This document shows positions 1-5,544 of a stretch of DNA of 6,506 nt, piece after piece. The stretch is from Pseudomonadota bacterium. GTDB lineage: Bacteria > Pseudomonadota > Gammaproteobacteria > Xanthomonadales > Rhodanobacteraceae. The notes under the pieces are model-generated. The model searched no databases. It was not told the origin of the DNA and was given only the letters and a program-made list of their open reading frames with translations. The stretch covers positions 1 to 6,506 of the forward strand of contig JAEZQS010000053.1 in the NCBI GenBank assembly GCA_023412995.1. The letters run 5' to 3'. How positions within the stretch are numbered: the first letter of the stretch is position 1; every line of letters begins with the position of its first letter. A program made the translations under genes and the position numbers.

Positions 1-1
1 G

Positions 2-790
2 TTGCAGGCGGCGAGCCGCCTGCAGGAACACCGCATCGGGACGGACCACTACGTGCTGCAGTTCGCCCGCAAGGGCGAGCGCCTCTTCTTCGTCGGCGAG
101 GGCTGCGAGGTCACGCCGGTGCGGCGCCAGCTGCTCGAGCTGTTCGGAAACCATGCCGCCATCGCCTTCGAGAACCTGCACCTCAACGACGAGCTGGTCG
201 ATTCGCAGCTCGAGATGGTCTACCTCCTCGCCGGCGCGGTCGAGACGCGCTCGCAGGAAACCGCCAACCACGTGCACCGCGTCGGCCTGCTGGCGGAAAT
301 GCTCGGCCGCGCCGCCGGCCTCGATCCCGCCTTCTGCGAGACCCTGCGTTATGCCGCGCCGCTGCACGACATCGGCAAGATCGGCATACCCGACACCATC
401 CTCAACAAGCCCGGCCAGCACGACGCGGCCGAGACGGCCATCATGCGCACGCACGCGGAAATCGGCGCGCGCCTGCTCGGCACGTCGCAGAAGCCCGTGC
501 TGCGCCTCGCCGCCACCATTGCCGGCTCGCACCACGAGAACTGGGACGGCAGCGGCTACCCCCTCGGCCTCGCCGGCGCCGCCATCCCGGTCGCCGGCCG
601 CATCACCATGGTCGCCGACGTCTTCGACGCCCTCGGCAGCCGCCGCTGCTACAAGGAGCCCTGGACGCACGAACGCATCCGCGGATTCCTGCAGGAGCAA
701 CGCGGCCGCAAGTTCGATCCCCTCCTCGTCGATTGCCTGTTCGCCTGCTGGGACGAAGCCATGGCCCTGCGAGACCAGTTGCCGGATTAA
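2..790 (+). CDS. HD-GYP domain cyclic-di-GMP phosphodiesterase, probable DUF3369 response regulator (5' partial)
   Basis: Proteins of this family hydrolyse the second messenger cyclic di-GMP at a metal centre in the cytoplasm. The 262 visible residues hold a complete HD-GYP domain (about 65-255): H90, the metal-binding pair H122-D123 in LHDIGKIGIPD, H151 in RTHAEIG, then HHENWDGSGYP (177-187) with the full GYP signature, and the following RITMVADVFDAL (200-211). All metal and GYP residues appear intact, so activity is likely. Residues 1-60 (LQFARKGERLFFVGEG, LLELFGNHAAIAFENLHLN) look like the end of a DUF3369 domain, which in related proteins sits between an N-terminal receiver and HD-GYP. 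The receiver would lie outside the window and is inferred. The frame is open to the left edge, so the TTG at 2 is unlikely to be the true start. TAA stop at 788-790. It converges on the sensor kinase gene across a repeat array. The HD-GYP assignment is firm; the DUF3369 and response-regulator reading is less so. Confidence 0.9.
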   Translation: MQAASRLQEHRIGTDHYVLQFARKGERLFFVGEGCEVTPVRRQLLELFGNHAAIAFENLHLNDELVDSQLEMVYLLAGAVETRSQETANHVHRVGLLAEMLGRAAGLDPAFCETLRYAAPLHDIGKIGIPDTILNKPGQHDAAETAIMRTHAEIGARLLGTSQKPVLRLAATIAGSHHENWDGSGYPLGLAGAAIPVAGRITMVADVFDALGSRRCYKEPWTHERIRGFLQEQRGRKFDPLLVDCLFACWDEAMALRDQLPD

Positions 791-880
791 TGCGGGGATT
801 GGGGATTCGGGATTCGGGATTGGCGCACCGCGAATTCCCCGCCCCTAGCCCCCAGCCCCTAGCCCTTGGATACTAGCTTT
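791..880. repeat. Heptamer filler, type A (first copy)
   Basis: This starts right after the HD-GYP stop codon. Four tandem 7-mers (GGGGATT, GGGGATT, CGGGATT, CGGGATT) occupy 794-821. The linker GGCGCACCGCGAATTCCCC follows at 822-840, then a C-rich tract with runs at 837-840, 842-845, 849-853, 856-859 and 863-865 separated by TAG-like triplets. The same layout and linker return at 1262-1379, so this is one of two type A fillers. Five G-runs on the - strand make a G-quadruplex possible. No ORF of merit and no U-tailed terminator was seen. Confidence 0.8.
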
Positions 881-1018
881 GTAGGATGCGGTAAGCCGAA
901 GGCGCACCGCATCAATCGCGCGCCACATGGACTTTGGTGCAGCGATGGCGACGCGGGTCCGCGGACGCGGGACCGCACGGGCCGCGGGTGTGGATTCGCT
1001 GCGCTCACCACATCCTAC
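881..1018. repeat. GTAG-type REP pair (BIME), copy 1, internally deleted
   Basis: A REP is a short palindrome preceded by a conserved tetranucleotide, here GTAG, as in REPs mobilised by RAYT transposases. The left REP (881-913) begins GTAGGATGCGGT and folds GATGCGGT / ACCGCATC with an inner GCC-gaa-GGC stem. The unit ends CATCCTAC, the complement of its first eight bases. Compared with copies 2 and 3 it lacks 36 bp between 994 and 995. The loss removes the GATGCGG half of the right REP stem, leaving only TTCGCTGCGCTCACC and the CTAC end. Only one REP hairpin is therefore intact. Confidence 0.85.
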
Positions 1019-1087
1019 GGGGACCAGCGGGGATGCGCGATTCGGGAATCCATCGCCCCTCGCCCCTCGCTCCCACCAGGCAGCTTC
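1019..1087. repeat. Filler segment, type B (first copy)
   Basis: This 69-bp segment lies between REP pairs 1 and 2. It starts GGGGACCAGCGGGGATG, contains the palindrome GATTCGGGAATC (1039-1050) and a CGCCCCT tract, and ends CTCCCACCAGGCAGCTTC. It matches the segment at 1554-1633 closely, including GGGAATCCATCGCCCCT, and differs from type A by lacking the GATTGGCGCACCGCGAAT linker. Its last bases (1072-1084) are identical to the 3' coding end of the kinase gene. Confidence 0.75.
1072..1084. repeat. Copy of kinase 3'-end sequence in the array (first)
   Basis: CCCACCAGGCAGC here is identical to 1621-1633, where it encodes LPGG near the kinase C-terminus on the - strand. The match extends to about 22 bp with two or three mismatches through the adjacent CGC and CCCT (1063-1084 against 1612-1633). 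It directly precedes REP pair 2, separated only by TTC. Confidence 0.8.
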
Positions 1088-1261
1088 GTAGGATGCGGTA
1101 AGCCGAAGGCGCACCGCATCGATCGCGCGCCACATGGACGGTGGGGCAGCGATGGCGGCGCGGGTCTGCGGACACTGGACCGCACGGGCCGCGGGTGTCG
1201 ATGTGTTCGCGACACGCGGCGTTTCGCGATGATGCGGTTCGCTGCGCTCACCACATCCTAC
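1088..1261. repeat. GTAG-type REP pair (BIME), copy 2, full length
   Basis: A complete 174-bp unit. The left REP (1088-1120) starts GTAGGATGCGGTAAGCC. The right REP (1231-1261) is inverted and reads GATGCGGTTCGCTGC to CATCCTAC. The two arms are about 31-33-bp imperfect terminal inverted repeats, each also able to fold into its own hairpin. The 110-bp core contains GTGTTCGCGACAC (1203-1215), a small stem-loop. By eye it differs from copy 3 at 8 of 174 positions with no indel. No transposase gene is present, so the element would be non-autonomous. Confidence 0.88.
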
Positions 1262-1333
1262 GGGGACCAACGGGGATTCGCGATTCGCGATTCGGGATTG
1301 GGGATTGGGGATTGGCGCACCGCGAATCCTTCG

Positions 1334-1358
1334 CCCCTAGCCCCTAGCCCCTAGCCCC
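1334..1358 (-). other. Perfect G-quadruplex motif
   Basis: Read on the - strand this is four runs of GGGG separated by three identical CTA loops (C-runs on + at 1334-1337, 1341-1344, 1348-1351 and 1355-1358). Four G4 runs with 3-nt loops fit the strictest sequence definition of a stable quadruplex. It lies 3' of the kinase stop in the kinase's sense direction, so a read-through kinase transcript would carry it as RNA. That it forms in the cell is inference. Confidence 0.75.
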
Positions 1359-1363
1359 TCGCT

Positions 1364-1376
1364 CCCACCAGGCAGC
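1364..1376. repeat. Copy of kinase 3'-end sequence in the array (second)
   Basis: A second exact copy of CCCACCAGGCAGC, again followed by TTC and then the GTAG of a REP pair (copy 3). With 1072-1084 and 1621-1633 it gives repeat periods of 292 and 257 bp, marking the edge of the duplicated unit. Confidence 0.8.
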
Positions 1377-1379
1377 TTC

Positions 1380-1553
1380 GTAGGATGCGGTAAGCCGAAG
1401 GCGCACCGCATCGATCGCGCGCCACATCGACGTTGGCGCAGCGATGGCGACGCGGGTCTGCGGACGCGGGACCGCACGGGCCGCGGGTGCGGATGTGTTC
1501 GCGACACGCGGCGTTTCGCGATGATGCGGTTCGCTGCGCTCACCACATCCTAC
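1380..1553. repeat. GTAG-type REP pair (BIME), copy 3, full length
   Basis: A second complete 174-bp unit, in the same orientation as copies 1 and 2. The left REP is 1380-1412 and the inverted right REP is 1523-1553. Both hairpins and the GTAG/CTAC outer tetranucleotides are intact. This is the copy nearest the kinase gene, ending 41 bp from its stop codon. On a kinase transcript that reads through, its arms would be the first strong secondary structure after the stop. It may thus serve as a 3' stabiliser or attenuator, but it lacks the U-tract of an intrinsic terminator. Confidence 0.88.
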
Positions 1554-1633
1554 GGGGACCAGCGAGGATTCGCGATTCGGGAATCCATCGCCCCTAGACC
1601 CTCGCCCCTAGCCCTTCGCCCCCACCAGGCAGC
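1554..1633. repeat. Filler segment, type B (second copy), overlapping the kinase 3' end
   Basis: Starts GGGGACCAGCGAGGATT, with the GATTCGGGAATC palindrome (1574-1585) and CATCGCCCCTAG, then C-rich heptamers and CCCACCAGGCAGC. It is the counterpart of 1019-1087. The kinase stop codon (TAG on -, 1594-1596) and its last 13 or so codons lie inside it, so repeat and coding sequence overlap by about 40 bp. Confidence 0.75.
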
Positions 1634-4600
1634 CGGATGCGGAAGCGCGTGCCGGCGCCGGGCGCGCTTTCGCAGGTGATGCTGCCGCCGAGCACCTGGG
1701 TCACCAGGCTGTAGGTGATGTGCAGGCCGAGGCCGGAGCCGCCCTGTCCGCGGCGGGTGGTGAAGAAGGGCTCGAACACGCGCGCGCACACCGCCGCATC
1801 CATGCCGCGGCCATCGTCGGCGTAGTCGACCAGTACGCCGTTGCCGCTGCGCGACACCACGATGCGGATGCTGCCGGCGCTGCCCTCCTCGAAGCCGTGC
1901 ACGAGCGAGTTCATCACCAGGTTGGTGACGACCTGGTACAGCGCGCCGGGGGCGGTCTCGATGACGAGCCCGGGCGGACATTCCAGCTCGACCCGGTGCA
2001 TCGTCTTCTTGAGCGTGGGTCCGAGCGCCGTCAGGATCTCGTCCAGGCTGGCACCGAGATCGACCACGCGGCGGTCCTCGCTGGACTGGTCGACCGCCAC
2101 CTGCTTGAAGCTGCGGATCAGGCGGTCGGCGCGCTGCAGGTTGCGCAGGATCAGGTCGGAGCTTTCGCTCGCGGTGCGGCGGAACGCCTGCAGCGACGCC
2201 TCGTCCAGCACGCCGGCGTCTATCTGCTGCGACAGCCGCTGCGCCTCGCCGCGCAGGTGCGAAGCCGCCGTCACGCCGATGCCGAGCGGCGTGTTGATCT
2301 CGTGCGCGATGCCCGCGACCATGCCGCCGAGCGAGGCGAGCTTCTCCGCCTCGAACAGCTGGCGCTGCGCCAGCGTCAGGCGCTCGAGGGTGGAGCGCAG
2401 TTCGCGGTTGGCCTCCTGCAGCGCGGCAGTGCGCTGCTCGACGCGCGACTCCAGCTGCTCGTTGAGGCTGCGCAAGGCATCCAGCGCCTGGCGCAGCGCG
2501 TTGATGTCGGAGTTGGTGCCGCTCATGCGCAGCGCCCGCCCGCTCGCATCGCGCTGCACGACGCGCCCGCGGGTGAGGATCCACACCCATTCGTGCTCGC
2601 GGTCGGGCGTGCGGTAGCTCGCCTCGAACACCGGCGTGCGGCCCTTGACGTGTTCGGTGAGCAGTTCCTCCAGCCGCGGCAGGTCCTCCGGGTGCACGAA
2701 CGGCCGGTAGCCGGCGAAGCTCTGCTCCTCGATCTCGTGGGTGGCGGCAAGGTGGCCGAGCTGGTTCTCGCGGTGCATGCGGCCGGTGGTGAGGTCGATG
2801 TCCCACAGTTCGCTGCCGCTGCCCCAGAGCGCGAGCTTCAGGCGTTCCTCGCTGAGCCGGATGGCACGCCGCGCGGCGCGCTGGCGGGCGAAGTCGGCGC
2901 GCACGCGCCATCCGACCAGCGCGGCAATGCCGAGCAGCACCAGGGTGTACAGCGCGAATGCACCGGTCGAGAGCCACGGCGCCGGGTTGACCCGCACCGC
3001 CACGCTGGCCGGCGGGCTCCAGGCGCCGCCGCCTGCGCGCGCGCGCACCGCGAGCGTGTAGTCCCCCGCGGGCAGGTCGGTGTAGGTGGCGAGGCGCCGG
3101 TCCGGCCCGGTCTCGATCCAGTCGCGGTCATGCCCCTCCAGCCGGTAGGCGTACTGCGTTCCCTGCGGATCGGACAGGGCCAGCGAGGTGAATTCGAACG
3201 TCACGTTGCGCTGGTCGTGCGCCAGTTCGACCGTGCGGCCGCGCCAGAGGCTGGCCTGCAACGGCGATGCCGGATCGAGCCAGCGCAGCGCCACCGGCAC
3301 GTTGCTGAGCAGGAGGCCGGTGATGACGGGCTCGGGCTGCGGCGGCGGCACCACCGCGAGCGGATCGAACAGGGTGACGCCGGCAAGCCCGCCGAAGGCG
3401 ATGCGGCCGTCGGGCAGCCGTGTCGCGGCGTTAACCCAGTAGCCGAGGCCCTGCGCGCCATCGTGCGCGCCGAAGTTGAGCACGCTGCCATCACCGGGAT
3501 CGATGCGGCTGATGCCCACGGTGGTGCTTGCCCACAAATGCCCGCGCGCGTCCTCGACCACGGCGCCGATGGCATCGGCCGCGAGGCCGCTGCCGCGGTC
3601 GATTGCCTCGAACCGCACCGTGCCGTCCGCCGCGCGCAGCGCGCGGTTGACGCCGCCGCCCTGGGTGGCGATCCACAGCTGGCCGTGGCTGTCCTCGGCC
3701 AGCGAAGTGATCATGTCGCTGCTGATCGAGGCGGGGTCGTCCGCGCGTGTGCGGAAGTGCTCGAAGCGGCCGCTCGCGCGGTCGAGCCGGTCCAGCCCGA
3801 GGTGGGTCGCGATCCAGAAGTCGCCGTCGCGGGTTTCCAGCACGCTTTCCACCGCGTCGTCGCCGAGGCTCGCGGGGTCGGCAGGATCGTGGCGGTAATG
3901 GCGGAAACCGCTGCAGCCGGCACAGCGCGCGTCCAGGCCGCGGCCGGCGCTCGCCACCCACAACGTGCCCGCGCGGTCCTCGTACACGTGCAGCGGACTG
4001 TCCGAGGCGAGGCTGGCCGGATCGGCGGGATCGTGGCGCAGGTGTTCGAACACGCGCGTGCCGGGGCGCAGGCGATCCAGCCCGCCGCCGCCGGTCGCGA
4101 CCCACAGGCTGCCGTCGCGCGTGCGCGTCAGGTACTGGATGAAATCGTGGGCGAGGCTGTCCGGGCGCAGCGGATCGTGCGTGAAGCGTTCGACCACGCC
4201 GCGTGCCGGATCCAGGTGCACCAGCCCGCCGCCCTCGGTGACGCCGATCCACAGCGTGCCGTCGGCATCGCTCTGCACCGCCATCGCCGATTGCGAAGGC
4301 AGCGTGCGGGCATCGCCCGGCACGCTCTCGATCTGCGTGAACACGCGCGTGCGCGGGTCGTGGATGCTGATGCCGTTGATCCAGCTGCCGACCACCAGCA
4401 GGCCGTGCTGGTCCTCGAACAGGCTGCACAGGCGGTCGGCAGCAAGCGTGTCCGGGCGCGCGGGATCGTGGTGGTGGCGCGCGAAGCGCCCGCTGGCGGG
4501 GTCCAGGCGCGCGAGGCCACGCGCATTGCCGGCGATCCACAGGGTGCCGGTGCGGTCGAACAGCAGCGCGCGCACGGCATCGTCATGCAGCACGGTGGCG

Positions 4601-5424
4601 GGATCGCCGTCCGCGACATGGCGGTAGTGCGTGCGCAGCGTGCCGTCGGGGTCGAAGCGGTACAGGCCATCCTCGGCCGTGCCGACCCAGAGCGAGCCAT
4701 CGGGTCCCTCGGCCAGCGCGTGCACGTCCAGAGCGACGCCGGCGGCCGGCTGGATCGCGTGCATCCGGGCGCTGGCCGGGTCGATGCGCCACAAGCCGTC
4801 CAGGGTGCCGGCGAGCAGGCTGCCGTCGCGCAGTTCCAGCAGGCGGCGTACCTGGCGCAGGGGCACGCGCTCGCCGAGACCCGAATCGACGAAGGTTTCG
4901 CGCGTCCGGTCGAACCACTGCAATCGCCCGCCGCTGCCGGCGACCCACAGCCGGCCGTCGCGCGCGAGCAGCAGGGCCGAAATGCTGTTGGAGGCCAGCG
5001 CAGCGGGATTGCCGGCTTCCGCGCGCCATGCCTTGAAGCGGTCGAGATCGGGATCGTAGCGGTCCAGCCCTCCCGACACGGTGCCGATCCAGAGGCCCCC
5101 GTCCGGATCCGCCACCACGGCCGAGACGTGACCGTCCGACAGCGACCACGGATCGCGCCGGTCGTGCGCATAGACGGTGAAGCCATAGCCGTCGAAACGC
5201 GCCAGGCCATCCTGGGTGCCGACCCAGAGGAAGCCGGCGGCGTCCTGCGCGATGGCTCGCGCCGTTGCCTGCGGCAGGCCGTCGGCCGTGCTGTAGTTGC
5301 GGAAGCGGATCTGCTCGATGCCGGGCACCGGCGTCGCCGACGCAAGCCCGCCCGCCGCGCAGAGCGCGATGATCGCGATCCGCCGCGCGCACCACGCGAT
5401 TGCCAGCGCTCCCCTGCCCCGCAT
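1594..5424 (-). CDS. Two-component propeller sensor histidine kinase (Reg_prop, Y_Y_Y, PAS, HisKA, HATPase_c)
   Basis: A periplasmic sensor that autophosphorylates a cytoplasmic histidine. Residues 1-30 form a signal peptide ending ASA. Residues 36-690 carry 14 propeller repeats of the LWVGT type, with core aromatic or equivalent positions at 67, 112, 160, 204, 246, 296, 344, 392, 441, 489, 537, 584, 631 and 676, spaced 42-50 apart. That suits two seven-bladed propellers. A Y_Y_Y domain follows (about 730-812, YAYRLEGHDRDW), then one transmembrane helix (about 818-838), a PAS_3-like domain (860-975) and a coiled coil (978-1030). HisKA has H1041 in GIAHEINTPLG. HATPase_c has N1168/N1172, DDGRGMD (1203-1209) and GGSGLGL (1228-1234), so catalysis looks intact. 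Unlike Bacteroides hybrid systems it lacks receiver and HTH domains, so a separate regulator is needed. The ligand is unknown. An in-frame TAG lies four codons before the ATG, fixing the longest start; no Shine-Dalgarno is visible. The last ten residues (GGGEGLGARV) come from repeat DNA. Confidence 0.95.
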   Translation of the reverse strand: MRGRGALAIAWCARRIAIIALCAAGGLASATPVPGIEQIRFRNYSTADGLPQATARAIAQDAAGFLWVGTQDGLARFDGYGFTVYAHDRRDPWSLSDGHVSAVVADPDGGLWIGTVSGGLDRYDPDLDRFKAWRAEAGNPAALASNSISALLLARDGRLWVAGSGGRLQWFDRTRETFVDSGLGERVPLRQVRRLLELRDGSLLAGTLDGLWRIDPASARMHAIQPAAGVALDVHALAEGPDGSLWVGTAEDGLYRFDPDGTLRTHYRHVADGDPATVLHDDAVRALLFDRTGTLWIAGNARGLARLDPASGRFARHHHDPARPDTLAADRLCSLFEDQHGLLVVGSWINGISIHDPRTRVFTQIESVPGDARTLPSQSAMAVQSDADGTLWIGVTEGGGLVHLDPARGVVERFTHDPLRPDSLAHDFIQYLTRTRDGSLWVATGGGGLDRLRPGTRVFEHLRHDPADPASLASDSPLHVYEDRAGTLWVASAGRGLDARCAGCSGFRHYRHDPADPASLGDDAVESVLETRDGDFWIATHLGLDRLDRASGRFEHFRTRADDPASISSDMITSLAEDSHGQLWIATQGGGVNRALRAADGTVRFEAIDRGSGLAADAIGAVVEDARGHLWASTTVGISRIDPGDGSVLNFGAHDGAQGLGYWVNAATRLPDGRIAFGGLAGVTLFDPLAVVPPPQPEPVITGLLLSNVPVALRWLDPASPLQASLWRGRTVELAHDQRNVTFEFTSLALSDPQGTQYAYRLEGHDRDWIETGPDRRLATYTDLPAGDYTLAVRARAGGGAWSPPASVAVRVNPAPWLSTGAFALYTLVLLGIAALVGWRVRADFARQRAARRAIRLSEERLKLALWGSGSELWDIDLTTGRMHRENQLGHLAATHEIEEQSFAGYRPFVHPEDLPRLEELLTEHVKGRTPVFEASYRTPDREHEWVWILTRGRVVQRDASGRALRMSGTNSDINALRQALDALRSLNEQLESRVEQRTAALQEANRELRSTLERLTLAQRQLFEAEKLASLGGMVAGIAHEINTPLGIGVTAASHLRGEAQRLSQQIDAGVLDEASLQAFRRTASESSDLILRNLQRADRLIRSFKQVAVDQSSEDRRVVDLGASLDEILTALGPTLKKTMHRVELECPPGLVIETAPGALYQVVTNLVMNSLVHGFEEGSAGSIRIVVSRSGNGVLVDYADDGRGMDAAVCARVFEPFFTTRRGQGGSGLGLHITYSLVTQVLGGSITCESAPGAGTRFRIRLPGGGEGLGARV

Positions 5425-5430
5425 GCGCGC

Positions 5431-5460
5431 AGGCTAGTCGCTCGGCACCGGCGCCGACAA
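5431..5460 (-). promoter_or_regulatory. Predicted sigma70 promoter of the kinase gene, possibly leaderless
   Basis: On the - strand a -35-like TTGTCG (5455-5460) is followed after 18 bp by TAGCCT (5431-5436), which fits a TANNNT -10. Initiation 6-7 nt downstream would fall at 5424-5425, on or beside the A of the start codon. This agrees with the lack of a Shine-Dalgarno. The -35 matches 4 of 6 consensus bases and the -10 only 3 of 6, so the call is tentative. Confidence 0.45.
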
Positions 5461-5470
5461 GCCGCGGCGA

Positions 5471-5500
5471 TTGCCGCACCGCAGCAGCCGGGCGCATAAT
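5471..5500 (+). promoter_or_regulatory. Predicted sigma70 promoter of the thiolase gene
   Basis: The -35 TTGCCG (5471-5476, 4 of 6) and -10 CATAAT (5495-5500, 5 of 6) are separated by 18 bp. Transcription would start near 5507, leaving a leader of about 38 nt that contains the Shine-Dalgarno. CATAAT stands out as the AT-richest hexamer in a very GC-rich region. Its -35 lies only 10 bp from that of the divergent kinase promoter. Confidence 0.65.
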
Positions 5501-5534
5501 CGGGCGGTTCCGCGTGTCCACGCCGGATTTTCCT

Positions 5535-5539
5535 GGAGG
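5535..5539 (+). promoter_or_regulatory. Ribosome binding site of the thiolase gene
   Basis: GGAGG five nucleotides before the ATG at 5545 is a strong Shine-Dalgarno and settles the start. The resulting N-terminus MSDIVIVGARRTAIGSF is the normal thiolase beginning. Confidence 0.85.
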
Positions 5540-5544
5540 TCTGC

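Larger units (their letters stand above)
1262..1379. repeat. Heptamer filler, type A (second copy)
   Basis: Six tandem heptamers occupy 1272-1313 (GGGGATT, CGCGATT, CGCGATT, CGGGATT, GGGGATT, GGGGATT). The GGCGCACCGCGAATCC linker follows, then four CCCC runs with TAG spacers (1334-1358), then CTCCCACCAGGCAGCTTC. The linker and order match 791-880, so fillers alternate A-B-A-B along the array. The G-rich and C-rich halves share a 7-bp period on opposite strands, which favours slippage and foldback structures. Confidence 0.8.

Noticed and set aside
845..1546. Several small open frames in the array (for example 845-1270 -, 866-1354 +, 1337-1546 -)
   Set aside because: They are translations of the REP pairs and fillers; the same peptide segments recur with each repeat copy. 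Such frames are often annotated as hypothetical proteins, but nothing supports expression.
881..1553. CRISPR array
   Set aside because: The repeats are 138-174 bp, the intervals are themselves repeated in place of being unique spacers, and no cas gene is visible.
881..1553. Insertion sequence or complete transposon
   Set aside because: There is no transposase reading frame, and no target-site duplication could be identified. The units fit non-autonomous REP pairs instead.
791..1593. Intrinsic (rho-independent) terminators for the converging genes
   Set aside because: Hairpins are abundant, but none is followed by a T-run on either strand, so termination here is only a possibility through REP or quadruplex structure.
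1720..5499. 1259-codon open frame on the + strand across the kinase gene
   Set aside because: It is antisense to a kinase whose every domain motif is present. Its translation is Arg/Ala/Gln/His-rich with no recognisable fold, and long antisense frames are expected where third positions are nearly all G or C.
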